From the NCBI RefSeq assembly GCF_036499745.1, contig NZ_DASYDG010000048.1, positions 1 through 64,000 of the forward strand: a DNA stretch of 64,000 nucleotides, read 5' to 3'. The stretch is from Pinirhizobacter sp036499745 (GTDB taxonomy: Bacteria > Pseudomonadota > Gammaproteobacteria > Xanthomonadales > Rhodanobacteraceae). The notes under the pieces were generated by a model. The model saw only the letters and a list, made by a program, of their open reading frames with translations, was not told the DNA's origin and ran no database searches. This document shows, in pieces, positions 34,976 through 43,801 of the stretch (within the stretch, counting starts at the first letter, position 1; each line of letters opens with the position of its first letter). The position numbers were made by a program, and so were the translations under genes.

Positions 34976-35162
34976 GGAACGCTCCTGTTCTGAAGCAGGA
35001 TTCGTGGGGCAGACGGTGGGCTCAGATTGTCGGAGGCGGCCCACATCGCCTGGAGCGAAACCCGATAGTAGCAAGGGTTTTCTTCACATATGCGATACCC
35101 CCCTGGTCCCACCGTTCAGAAACGACCCGTATCCTTGCGGTTTTGCCCCCTGGAGTAGAGCC

Positions 35163-36170
35163 ATGCGCGGATTGCGCCCCCTTGCCCTGGCCCTTGCCTT
35201 AGCCACTGCGGCGCTGCCCCTGGCCGCCCTCGCGGCGAAAACGCCCGCACCGCGGGATCGCCAGGCTGCACTGCTTAAATTCCAGCAGGATCTGGCCAGC
35301 GTGCTGGCCCTGCGCACCGATGCCCAGCCGCTGCTGGGCGCTGCCCTGTTGGCCCGGCCGCTGGCCCGGCCCCCTGAAACCCTGAGCTATCACACCCTGC
35401 TGGAGCGGGCCGCCCGGGGTGATGGCGCGGGGCCGTCGGTGAGCTGGGCCCAGCTGGCCGATTGCGATGGCAAGGCGGGCACCTGCCCGAATGCCGACGC
35501 CATGGCCAGCCTGAAGCAACAGGTGCCGGACAATGCCGCGGTGTGGATGCTGGCGCTCGGCCGTGATCTTTCTGCCGCCAGGGATGACGACGTTCGCGCC
35601 GACCTCACCCGGGCGGCGCAGGCAAAAAGCTACGACGATTACCTCGGCAGCAGCCTGCAGGCGCTGGCCCGCACGGTAAGCCAGCTACCTCCGCCGCCTG
35701 AAACCTACGATCCGCTGTCCGGCGCCGGCAGTGCCGGGGTGCAGCTGACCATCGTCTATGGCCTGGGCGCCACCCAGCCGCTGCCCGCCTTCCCTGCCAC
35801 GGCGCGGTATTGCGAAGCGCACAAGGACGACGAAGGCATCCGAAACGATTGCCTGCGCCTGGGCAAGGTACTTGAGTGGGGTTCCAGCCCGTTGGGGCGG
35901 TCGTTGGGTTTGCATCTTCGCGAGGTGCTCTCGCCCGATGACGCCCAGCAGGCCGATGCGCGCCGTGCCAGGGTGAACCTGGTGTGGCAGATGCAGAACT
36001 TCGCCCAGCTGAACGTGCGGGCGCAGGGCGAGAAGCCGGTGGCACAAAGGCTGCTGATGCTGGCGCGCAATGGCGGTACCGAGATGAGCGTGATACTGGC
36101 CGCGCTCAATGCCTACGGTATTCCGGCCGAGGCGCCGGCAGGTTACGTGCCGGCGCGCCCGAAAAGCTGA
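35163..36170 (+). CDS. Secreted hypothetical protein, Xanthomonadales type
   Basis: A 335-aa protein with GGAG before ATG 35163. Residues 1-25 are a signal peptide (LALALALATAALPLAALAA). The rest is helical and Ala/Leu-rich, and may be formed of helical repeats (for example AAVWMLALGRDLSAA). Two Cys pairs (DCDGKAGTC, and YCEAHKDDEGIRNDC) suggest disulphides in the periplasm. No family recognised. It ends 3 bases before the convergent speE gene. Confidence 0.65.
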   Translation: MRGLRPLALALALATAALPLAALAAKTPAPRDRQAALLKFQQDLASVLALRTDAQPLLGAALLARPLARPPETLSYHTLLERAARGDGAGPSVSWAQLADCDGKAGTCPNADAMASLKQQVPDNAAVWMLALGRDLSAARDDDVRADLTRAAQAKSYDDYLGSSLQALARTVSQLPPPPETYDPLSGAGSAGVQLTIVYGLGATQPLPAFPATARYCEAHKDDEGIRNDCLRLGKVLEWGSSPLGRSLGLHLREVLSPDDAQQADARRARVNLVWQMQNFAQLNVRAQGEKPVAQRLLMLARNGGTEMSVILAALNAYGIPAEAPAGYVPARPKS

Positions 36171-36173
36171 GGG

Positions 36174-37025
36174 TCAGTCCCCCAACGCCTCGCGCATGAA
36201 TTCCGGCTGGGCCAGTGCACCCTTGTGGGTTTCGGCGTTGTAGTACTTCGTGGCGAAGTTCTTCGAGATCGCGCCACGCTCGCGGAAACCGCCCAGGTCC
36301 GCGCCCTTGCGGGCCATGGTGCAGCTCCACCAGCCGGTGGGGTAGCACGGCTGCGGGAAGGGCAGGGTGCGCACGGCGCCGAAGCCGGAGGTACGCATGG
36401 CCGAGCGCATCGCCTTGATCAGCTCGATATGGGCCAGCGGCGATTCGGACTGCTGCACCAGGATGCCACCGTGGCGGAGCGCCTTGTAGCAGGTGGTATA
36501 GAAGGCTGAGTTGAACAGGCCCTCGGCGGGGCCGACAGGATCGGTGGAGTCGACGATGATCAGGTCGAGCGATTCAGGCTCGGCCTCGGCCATGTACTTG
36601 ATGCCATCGATAAACAACAGCTGCGCGCGCGGGTCGTTGTTGCTTTCGCACAGCTCCGGGAAATATTCCTCGGCCAGACGGGTGACGCGCTCGTCGATCT
36701 CTACCTGCACCGCCGATTCCACTTCCTCATGCTTGAGCACTTCGCGCAGGGTGCCGCAATCGCCGCCACCGATGATCACCACGCGCTTGGCACGGGCGTG
36801 GGTGAACAGCGCCGGGTGGGTCATCATTTCGTGGTACAGGAAGTTGTCGCGGCTGGTGAGCATCACGCAGCCATCGATCACCATCAGGTTGCCCCAGTCG
36901 GTGGTCTGGTAGATCTCGATCGTCTGGAAAGGCGTTTTCTCTGCATGAAGCAGACGCTCGACACGAAAACCGATGGAGGAACCGGAGGCCTGGTGGGCTT
37001 CGGTGAACCAGCTGAGCTGCGACAT
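36174..37025 (-). CDS. speE: Spermidine synthase
   Basis: A 283-aa aminopropyltransferase: putrescine + decarboxylated SAM to spermidine. IIGGGDCGTLREVLKH near residue 88 is the SAM-binding loop, VQVEIDERVTRLA the acidic strand, and DLIIVDSTDPVGPAEGLF the active-site Asp motif. The start is at ATG 37025; the frame is open 12 codons further. It is divergent from speA at 37312, so arginine to agmatine and the later aminopropyl transfer are encoded around one 286-bp control region. Confidence 0.95.
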   Translation of the reverse strand: MSQLSWFTEAHQASGSSIGFRVERLLHAEKTPFQTIEIYQTTDWGNLMVIDGCVMLTSRDNFLYHEMMTHPALFTHARAKRVVIIGGGDCGTLREVLKHEEVESAVQVEIDERVTRLAEEYFPELCESNNDPRAQLLFIDGIKYMAEAEPESLDLIIVDSTDPVGPAEGLFNSAFYTTCYKALRHGGILVQQSESPLAHIELIKAMRSAMRTSGFGAVRTLPFPQPCYPTGWWSCTMARKGADLGGFRERGAISKNFATKYYNAETHKGALAQPEFMREALGD

Positions 37026-37311
37026 GACGCGATCCCGGGGCAGGAGGGTGAAAACGGCCATTGTAGCGGCTTATGCCCTCCAGGCTGTCCGTCGAAATCG
37101 TCGCAACCTGGCCTTCGATCCCATTCCGTTGTCATCCTGCACCGTTACAATAAGCGGCCCGGGCCTGGAACCCGGGTACATCCTGGACGGCCCCGCGGCG
37201 TGCGAGGCTCCCGGTCGCCAGGCATGTTTCGTCTAGGCTCGCCGCTGCGACGCTATAAATTCCCGGCCCAAGGCACGCCGGGAATCCGATAACGACGAGG
37301 AGAGAGGGCCG
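37026..37311. other. speE-speA divergent intergenic region
   Basis: 286 bases holding the two promoters. TACAAT (37144-37149) is a fair -10 for speA, but its -35 is weak. A GC-rich inverted block CCCGGGcctggaaCCCGGG (37159-37177) may be a regulatory site. No riboswitch recognised. Confidence 0.35.
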
Positions 37312-39195
37312 ATGGGTACTTCCTGGGACATCGACCGCGCGCGGCAGACCTACGCCGTGCCGCATTGGAGCGATGGTTATGTCGACATCGACCAGGCCGG
37401 GCAGCTGGTGATGCAACCGCACGGGCCTGGCGGCGCGAAACTGAACCTGCCGGCCATCGTGGATGCCGCCCGCGCGCAGGGCCTGCGCCTGCCGCTGTTG
37501 ATCCGCTTCCCGGACATCCTGGCCAATCGCCTTGCCCGCCTGCAGGCGGCCTTCGGCAAGGCCATCGCCGATTCCCGCTATCCGGCCGCCTATACGGCCG
37601 TCTACCCGATCAAGGTGAACCAGCAGCGCGGCGTGGTGAGCGAACTGGTGGCCGCCGGCGAACACGGTTTCGGCCTGGAAGCGGGCTCCAAGCCTGAACT
37701 GATGGCCGTGCTGGCGATGGCCCGTCCGGGCAGCCTGGTGGTCTGCAATGGCTACAAAGACCGCGAATACATCCGCCTGGCCCTGATCGGCCGCAAGCTC
37801 GGGCTTTCCGTCCATATCGTGATCGAAAAGCTTTCCGAGCTCGAACACGTGCTGGCGGAGTCGAAATCCCTAGGCGTGGAGCCCCTGCTGGGGGTGCGCG
37901 TGCGCCTGGCCTCGATCGGTGCCGGCAAATGGCAGAACACCGGTGGCGACAAGGGCAAGTTCGGGCTCTCGCCCGGCCAGGTGCTGGAGTTGATCGCCCG
38001 CCTGGATGCCGAAGGCCTCACCCACACCCTGCGCCTGCAGCACTTCCACATGGGCTCGCAGATCTCCAACGTGCGCGACATCTCCGCCGGCATGCGCGAG
38101 GCGGTGCGCTATTTCGTGGAATTGCGCGCCGCGGGCGCGCCGATCGACATCGTCGACGTAGGCGGTGGCCTTGGCGTTGACTACGACGGTACGCGTTCGC
38201 GTAGCTACAACTCGATGAACTACAACCTCGAGCAGTACGCCGCCAGCATTGTCACCCCCTTGGCCGAAGCGGTAGAGCGCCTGGGGTTGCCAGCGCCGCG
38301 CATCGTCACCGAGAGCGGCCGCGCCATGACCGCGCACCACGCGGTGATGGTGGTGAATGTGACCGAAGTGGAAGCCGTGCCAGCGGGCATCGTGGCGGAG
38401 CCGCGCGAAGGTGAGCCGGCCGTGCTGCGCCACCTGCGCGACACCTGGGCAGAGCTCGGCCAGCGCCCGCCGCTGGAATTGTTCCACGAAGCCCAGCACC
38501 ACCACGCCGAAGGCCTTTCGCTGTATGCCGAAGGCCATCTTGGCCTGCGCGACCGCGCGCAGCTGGACGACATGTACTACGCCATTGCCAGCGCCGTGCG
38601 CCCGCGCCTGCTACCCACCGAGCGTGCGCACCGCCAGGCGCTGGATGAACTGGACGAAAAGCTTGTCGACAAATATTTCGTGAATTTCTCGGTGTTCGAA
38701 TCCATCCCGGACGTCTGGGCGATCGACCAGATCTTCCCCATCGTGCCGCTGGCGCGCCTGGATGAAGAACCCACGCGCCGCGGCGTGATCGCCGACCTCA
38801 CCTGCGATTCGGATGGCCGCATCGACAACTATGTGGATGCCGAGGGCGTGGACGTAAGCCTGCCGCTGCATACCTTGCGTGATGGCGAATCGTATTGCCT
38901 GGGCATCTTCATGGTGGGCGCGTACCAGGAGACCCTGGGCGACATCCATAACCTGTTCGGCGATACGGACGCGGTAAACGTGCGGGCCGGCAGCGATGGC
39001 TTCGAATTCGCCCATGTTCGCCGTGGCGACACCACCGACCTGATGCTCGACTACGTCGGTTACGACCTTGCCGCCCTGCGCCAGGCGTACCGGGACCGCC
39101 TGGCCGCGGCCGGCGTCACCGGTGATGGTCTGTTCAATGAACTCAACGCCGGCCTTACCGGTTACACCTATCTTGCCGAGGACATCCGCCCATGA
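37312..39195 (+). CDS. speA: Biosynthetic arginine decarboxylase
   Basis: A 627-aa fold-III PLP enzyme making agmatine from arginine. The PLP Lys is in AVYPIKVNQQR near residue 100. GFGLEAGSKPEL, HFHMGSQI and DVGGGLGVDYDGT are the family phosphate- and cofactor-binding blocks; the C-terminal beta domain includes DLTCDSDG. Strong AGGAGAGAG RBS. Its stop overlaps the next gene (ATGA). Confidence 0.96.
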   Translation: MGTSWDIDRARQTYAVPHWSDGYVDIDQAGQLVMQPHGPGGAKLNLPAIVDAARAQGLRLPLLIRFPDILANRLARLQAAFGKAIADSRYPAAYTAVYPIKVNQQRGVVSELVAAGEHGFGLEAGSKPELMAVLAMARPGSLVVCNGYKDREYIRLALIGRKLGLSVHIVIEKLSELEHVLAESKSLGVEPLLGVRVRLASIGAGKWQNTGGDKGKFGLSPGQVLELIARLDAEGLTHTLRLQHFHMGSQISNVRDISAGMREAVRYFVELRAAGAPIDIVDVGGGLGVDYDGTRSRSYNSMNYNLEQYAASIVTPLAEAVERLGLPAPRIVTESGRAMTAHHAVMVVNVTEVEAVPAGIVAEPREGEPAVLRHLRDTWAELGQRPPLELFHEAQHHHAEGLSLYAEGHLGLRDRAQLDDMYYAIASAVRPRLLPTERAHRQALDELDEKLVDKYFVNFSVFESIPDVWAIDQIFPIVPLARLDEEPTRRGVIADLTCDSDGRIDNYVDAEGVDVSLPLHTLRDGESYCLGIFMVGAYQETLGDIHNLFGDTDAVNVRAGSDGFEFAHVRRGDTTDLMLDYVGYDLAALRQAYRDRLAAAGVTGDGLFNELNAGLTGYTYLAEDIRP

Positions 39196-40061
39196 CATTG
39201 CGTGCTTCTTTCATCGGCCTGGGTGCGATGGGTGCGTCGATGGCGCGCCATCTTCATGAGAAGGGCCTGCTGGTGGCGGTGGGTAACCGCACGCAGCAGA
39301 AGGCCTACGACCTCGCTGGCGACCTGGGCGTGGACGCGCCTTCGATCGAAGCCATGGCATCGATGAGCGATGTGGTGGCGCTGTGCGTCACGGCCGACCA
39401 GGACGTGCTGGACAACGTGGCCGCGCTGCTGCCGCACCTGCGCGAAGGGTCCGTAGTGGTCGACCATTCAACCGTCGCGCCCGCCACCGCGCTGCGCGCA
39501 GCGCAGATGCTGGCGGAGAAAGGCATCGCGTTCCTCGATGCGCCGGTGTCCGGCGGCGTGGAAGGCGCGCGCAACGGCAAGCTGTCGGTGATGGTGGGCG
39601 GCGACGCGGCAGCGCTGGAAAAAGCGCGGCCCGTGCTGGAAGCCTATGCAGTGAAAGTGACCCACATGGGTAGTGTCGGCGCAGGCCAGTCGACCAAGGC
39701 GGTGAACCAGGTGATCGTGGCCGGCATCGCGCAGGCCGTGACCGAAGGGCTGGCGCTGGGCGAAGCCCTGGGGCTGGACGCCGAAGCCTTGTTGCCCACC
39801 TTGGGCGCCGGCGCGGCCGGCAACTGGTTCCTGGAAAAACGCGGCGCCACCATGTTGCGCAACGAATTCTCCGTTGGCTTCAAGCTGGCGCTGTTGCACA
39901 AGGATCTGGGCATCGTGCGCGGCGTGGCGGTGGATGCAGGCACCGATCGTTCCGTCATCGAGAAATCACTCGCCGACTTCGCCCAGCTGATGAGCGAAGG
40001 CTACGGCGACGACGACATTTCCGGGCTGATCCGGATCAAGCGGGGCGAGCGCAAGGTTTAA
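39192..40061 (+). CDS. 3-hydroxyisobutyrate dehydrogenase-family oxidoreductase
   Basis: A 289-aa beta-hydroxyacid dehydrogenase. FIGLGAMGASMARHL is the Rossmann motif (GxGxMG) at residues ~8-20; DAPVSGGVEGARNGKLSVMV is the substrate loop; the catalytic Lys is in GQSTKAVNQ near residue 170. The family includes 3-hydroxyisobutyrate, tartronate-semialdehyde and succinic-semialdehyde reductases, and the exact substrate is not fixed. Translational overlap with speA may be only positional, or hint at a link to polyamine-derived aldehydes. Confidence 0.88.
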   Translation: MTLRASFIGLGAMGASMARHLHEKGLLVAVGNRTQQKAYDLAGDLGVDAPSIEAMASMSDVVALCVTADQDVLDNVAALLPHLREGSVVVDHSTVAPATALRAAQMLAEKGIAFLDAPVSGGVEGARNGKLSVMVGGDAAALEKARPVLEAYAVKVTHMGSVGAGQSTKAVNQVIVAGIAQAVTEGLALGEALGLDAEALLPTLGAGAAGNWFLEKRGATMLRNEFSVGFKLALLHKDLGIVRGVAVDAGTDRSVIEKSLADFAQLMSEGYGDDDISGLIRIKRGERKV

Positions 40062-40107
40062 GGCAAGGCGCAGCCTTCGCAGCGAAGGCGCGCCATGGCA
40101 GGCCGCG

Positions 40108-40845
40108 TTAGCTGCCTACCTTCAAGGCGATGGCATTGATGCCCGCCTGCTGCAAACGCTGCTTGGTCGATTCCAGTTCCGTGGCCGACTTGAACGGCCC
40201 CAGGCGCACGCGGTTGTAGTTCTGGCCACCCACCTTCACCGTTTGCACGTTGGCGACGAAACCCTGCAACGCGAGTTTGGCCTTGAGCGATTCAGCATCC
40301 CCGGCGCTGGGGAATGCGCCCACCTGCAGCAGGTAACCACCGCTGGCGGACGGCGACGGCGTCGGCGTGGCGGCCGGCGTGGCAGCGACGGTTTCCGTCT
40401 TCACCGCCGGCAAGTTGGCAGGCGTCGGTGGCGGAGTGCTGCCGGCCTGCTGGGCTGCGGCGGTTTTCTGCTGGGCCTGCTGCTGCGCGGCGGCCTGCTG
40501 GCGGGCCTTGGCTTCGGCCTGGGCCTGCGCGCTGATCTCCGCATCGGGAATACGCACTTCTTTTTCCGACAGCACGGAATAGAAATCGTAGGTGGGCTTC
40601 TTCGGCTTGTCCGCATCCGGTGCGGACTCCGCCAGTCCAGGATCCGACGCCTTCTGCGCGGTGGCCTGCGGGTTGGGCGCGGGGCCGTTGGGACGCTGCA
40701 ATGGCAGGAAGGAACCCTTCAGCACCACCGCCATCAGCACGGCACCGGCCAGGATGCCGATGATGGCCCAGCCCCAGCCGGGCATGCCGCTGCTTTTGTT
40801 GCGTACAGCCTGCTTGCCGCGGCCTTTGGTGTTGCGTGTTGCCAT
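40108..40845 (-). CDS. ftsN: SPOR-domain cell-division protein (FtsN-like)
   Basis: A 245-aa bitopic protein. A basic N-terminus (TRNTKGRGKQAVRNK), one membrane helix at ~25-43 (WAIIGILAGAVLMAVVL), a Gln/Ala-rich linker (~115-165) and a C-terminal SPOR domain (~170-245, LLQVGAFPSAGDAESLKAKL) that binds denuded septal peptidoglycan. FtsN genes commonly follow argS in this group. The start overlaps the argS stop (TAATG). Confidence 0.82.
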   Translation of the reverse strand: MATRNTKGRGKQAVRNKSSGMPGWGWAIIGILAGAVLMAVVLKGSFLPLQRPNGPAPNPQATAQKASDPGLAESAPDADKPKKPTYDFYSVLSEKEVRIPDAEISAQAQAEAKARQQAAAQQQAQQKTAAAQQAGSTPPPTPANLPAVKTETVAATPAATPTPSPSASGGYLLQVGAFPSAGDAESLKAKLALQGFVANVQTVKVGGQNYNRVRLGPFKSATELESTKQRLQQAGINAIALKVGS

Positions 40846-42533
40846 TACATTTTCTCCGGTGCGCTGATACCCAGCAGGCCAAGCCCGTTGCGAAGGACCT
40901 GCCGCGTGGCCAGCGCCAGCGTAACGCGGGCATTGCGAAGGCCCGTGTCGTCAACGATCCACTTGTGCTCGTGATAATAGCTGTGCAGCGCGCCAGCGAG
41001 TTCGCGCAAATATTGCGCAACTAGGTGCGGTTCAAGATTGGTAGCTGCGGTTTCCACCACCTCGGGGTAGCGGGCCAGTTCCACCATCAGGGCAGTTTCG
41101 TGGTCGCTGTCGAGCTGGCCGAACGCCGCCATGCCTGCTTCCCGGTCGTAGGTGTAGCCACGCTCGGTGAGTTCTTCCAGCACCCGGCTCACGCGGGCGT
41201 GGGCGTACTGGATGTAATAAACCGGATTGTCGTTGCTTTGTGAACGCGCAAGGTCGATGTCGAAGATCAGCTGGGAATCTGATTTCCGCGCGATCAGGAA
41301 ATAACGCGTGGCATCGCGCCCGGCCTCGTCGATAAGGTCGCGAAGGGTAAGGTAGGAACCGGCGCGCTTGGAGAGTTTCACCTCCTCGCCGCCACGCATC
41401 ACCGTCACCATCTGGTACAGCACGTAATGCGGGTAATCCTTTGGGATGCCCTGGTCCAGCGCCTGCAGGCCGGCCTTCACACGCGTCAGGGTGCCGTGAT
41501 GATCCGAACCCAGCACCGTTACCGCGTCCTGGTAGCCGCGCTGCCACTTGCTCATATGGTAGGCAACGTCGGGCACGAAGTAGGTATAGGTGCCGTCGGA
41601 CTTGCGCATCACGCGGTCCTTGTCGTCACCGTAGTCGGTGCTGCGCAGCCAAAGGGCGCCGCCGTCTTCATAGGTATGGCCGTGCTTCACCAGCTCGCGG
41701 ACGGTTTCTTCCACCTTGCCGCCGCTGTAGAGCGACGATTCCAGGAAGTACACGTCCATTTCGACGCCGAAGGCGGCAAGATCCAGATCCTGCTCGTGGC
41801 GCAACGCGGCCACCGCGAACTCGCGGATGGCCTCGAGGTTGTCCGCATCCCTGGCGCCGGTGACGGTACGGCCGTCGGCCTGGACCGACTCACCGGCCAG
41901 ATACGCCCGGGCCACGTCGGCGATGTAGTCGCCGCGGTAACCCGCTTCCGGCCAGCCGTCGGCGCCCGGCTCGATGCCACGGGCCCGGGCCTGGACGGAA
42001 AGCGCCAGGTTATGGATCTGCACGCCGGCGTCGTTGTAATAGAACTCGCGGCGCACATCGTGGCCGGTGGCGCCCAACAGGCGTGCCAGGCAGTCGCCCA
42101 GCACCGCGTTGCGGCCGTGGCCCACATGAAGAGGGCCGGTGGGGTTGGCCGAGACGTACTCCACGCCCACCATCCGGCCTTCGCCCGAGGTACTGCGGCC
42201 GAAGTCGTTGCCCCGGGCAAAAACGTCCGAAAGCAGGCTCTTGTAGGCGTCCCGGCCCAGGAAGAAGTTGATAAAGCCTGGACCTGCGATCTCCACGCGG
42301 TCCACCACGCCACCGACGGGCAGGGCGGCAACCAGCGCCTCGGCCACCTCGCGCGGCTTCCGGGCTGCTACTTTTGTAAGCAACATGGCCACATTGGTTG
42401 CAAAATCGCCATGTTCGCGGCTTCGGGTGCGCTCGACCACGAAGGCAGGCACGGCGGCATCGGCGGGCAGGGTGCCGGCCGATTTCAGGCTGTCGATGGC
42501 CTTGAGCACGAGGTTCCGAAGCTGGTCTTTCAC
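40845..42533 (-). CDS. argS: Arginyl-tRNA synthetase
   Basis: A 562-aa class I synthetase with a GTG start. The N-terminal Add1 domain (~1-110) is followed by HVGHGRNAV (HIGH motif) near residue 122-135 and VKLSKRAGSY at the KMSKS place, then the anticodon-binding DALR domain ending in LLGISAPEKM. The length agrees with bacterial ArgRS. It is cotranscribed with the SPOR gene (1-base overlap). Confidence 0.97.
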   Translation of the reverse strand: MKDQLRNLVLKAIDSLKSAGTLPADAAVPAFVVERTRSREHGDFATNVAMLLTKVAARKPREVAEALVAALPVGGVVDRVEIAGPGFINFFLGRDAYKSLLSDVFARGNDFGRSTSGEGRMVGVEYVSANPTGPLHVGHGRNAVLGDCLARLLGATGHDVRREFYYNDAGVQIHNLALSVQARARGIEPGADGWPEAGYRGDYIADVARAYLAGESVQADGRTVTGARDADNLEAIREFAVAALRHEQDLDLAAFGVEMDVYFLESSLYSGGKVEETVRELVKHGHTYEDGGALWLRSTDYGDDKDRVMRKSDGTYTYFVPDVAYHMSKWQRGYQDAVTVLGSDHHGTLTRVKAGLQALDQGIPKDYPHYVLYQMVTVMRGGEEVKLSKRAGSYLTLRDLIDEAGRDATRYFLIARKSDSQLIFDIDLARSQSNDNPVYYIQYAHARVSRVLEELTERGYTYDREAGMAAFGQLDSDHETALMVELARYPEVVETAATNLEPHLVAQYLRELAGALHSYYHEHKWIVDDTGLRNARVTLALATRQVLRNGLGLLGISAPEKM

Positions 42534-42625
42534 GGCGGGCGCTGGTAGCTGGGGGAACCGGCAATCCTAGCAGACCGGGCCGCCAAAGCCCGGGGGCGAA
42601 AGCCTTTTTCGAAACGGCCCCAGCC

Positions 42626-42797
42626 TGTGGATAACTCTGTGGGCAAGAAATGCGCCGGTCGCCGTGTCATGCCGCAGCGCCGCAAGGAAATGCGACGGTC
42701 ACACAATCGGTCGTGCAAAATCAATGAGTTGAAGGATTATGGTGTGGACTGGCTCGAAATAAGTCCGCCAACCTCGCCAAATCGACTTTGTGCATAA
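42626..42797. promoter_or_regulatory. Pair of DnaA-box matches
   Basis: TGTGGATAA (42626-42634) and TGTGCATAA (42789-42797) both fit the DnaA consensus TTATNCACA on the minus strand, 155 bases apart in the same orientation. They may be a DnaA-controlled promoter or a titration site; chance occurrence of both in 450 bases is possible but not likely. Confidence 0.4.
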
Positions 42798-42941
42798 CTT
42801 CCCGAAGGGCCTGCGCAACGGGGTAGAAGTGCTGCCGTCATGGCGATGTCATCGGCGGCCCTCAGAATTCTCCTTGTCCGACGCACCTCCCCTGCCAAGG
42901 ACACGCCGATTCATCGGATTCTCCCCTCACGATGACGGTCC

Positions 42942-42975
42942 AACGGCGCGGTGCGGCAACCGCGCCGTTTTTTTT
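42942..42975 (+). terminator. Strong intrinsic terminator, plus strand
   Basis: AACGGCGCGGT (42942-42952), a 6-nt loop, ACCGCGCCGTT (42959-42969) and eight T. It would end a plus-strand transcript coming from the argS-radC gap. It does not fit as radC terminator because on the minus strand no T-run follows the stem. Confidence 0.8.
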
Positions 42976-42986
42976 GGGGGCGGGGG

Positions 42987-43658
42987 CTAAAGCAGGCCCC
43001 GCAGGGCCATCGAGACCGGCTCGCCCTCGCCGATCACCAGATGATCCAAAACCCTTACCCCGACCAGCTCCAGCGCCCGGCTCAAGGCGTGAGTGATGGC
43101 GATGTCCGCCTGGCTGGGTTCGGCCACGCCCGAGGGGTGGTTGTGGGCAAAAATCACTGCCGAGGCGTTATGCGCCAGGCACGCCCGGACCACCTCACGG
43201 GGGTAGACCGCGGCGGCATCCACCGTACCCCGGAACAGTTCCTCGAAGGCCAGCACCCGGTGGCGATTGTCCAGGAACAGGCAGGCGAATACCTCGTAGG
43301 GCAGGTGGACCAGGCGGGACCTCAGGTAGGTGGCGCTGGCGGCCGGGTCCCTCAGGAATGTGCGGTCGGCCACGCCGCCGTTGATCACCCGTCGGGCGAT
43401 CTCCAGGGCTGCGGCAATGCGGGCCGCCTTGGCGGGGCCGATGCCCGGAGTTGCCTGGCTATGCGGCATGGTCTGCATCAGGCGGGCCAGGCTGCCCGCC
43501 GAGGCGATCATCTCGCGTCCCATGGACACCGCGTCGCGTCCGCGGGTACCGCTGCCAATCAATACCGCGAGCAGTTCGGCGTCGGATAGCGAGCGCGGGC
43601 CATGCGTCCTTAGCCGCTCGCGCGGGCGGTCACCTTCGGGCCATTCGGAGATCTTCAT
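42987..43658 (-). CDS. radC: RadC family JAB-domain protein
   Basis: A 223-aa protein from ATG 43658. N-terminal HhH part (RERLRTHGPRSLSDAELLAVLI, ATPGIGPAKAARIAAALE) and a C-terminal JAMM/MPN+ metalloprotease-like domain with HNHPSG near residue 168 and a following Asp (DIAITHAL). Once linked to DNA repair; the exact role is unsettled. In many gammaproteobacteria radC is next to and divergent from coaBC; here 17 kb part them. Confidence 0.95.
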   Translation of the reverse strand: MKISEWPEGDRPRERLRTHGPRSLSDAELLAVLIGSGTRGRDAVSMGREMIASAGSLARLMQTMPHSQATPGIGPAKAARIAAALEIARRVINGGVADRTFLRDPAASATYLRSRLVHLPYEVFACLFLDNRHRVLAFEELFRGTVDAAAVYPREVVRACLAHNASAVIFAHNHPSGVAEPSQADIAITHALSRALELVGVRVLDHLVIGEGEPVSMALRGLL

Positions 43659-43801
43659 CCCCCGATGGTCAGTACTTACCTCCTGCACCGGTATCGGTTC
43701 CGTGGTCGAGCCTGTGTCGGCGTTGATCGCTAAAGATTCTGACAGCGCACTTCGCGCATGGGCCGTGTACTGCACACCACCCCATCTTCCTGGTGCAGTT
43801 C

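Larger units (their letters stand above)
42534..42986. other. argS-radC intergenic region
   Basis: 452 bases with no supported ORF. It holds two DnaA-box matches and, near radC, a strong terminator that is oriented to the plus strand although no plus-strand gene precedes it. Confidence 0.5.

Noticed and set aside
42790..42990. Plus-strand ORF in the argS-radC gap
   Set aside because: It reads through the strong terminator at 42942-42975, so it cannot be expressed as a whole.
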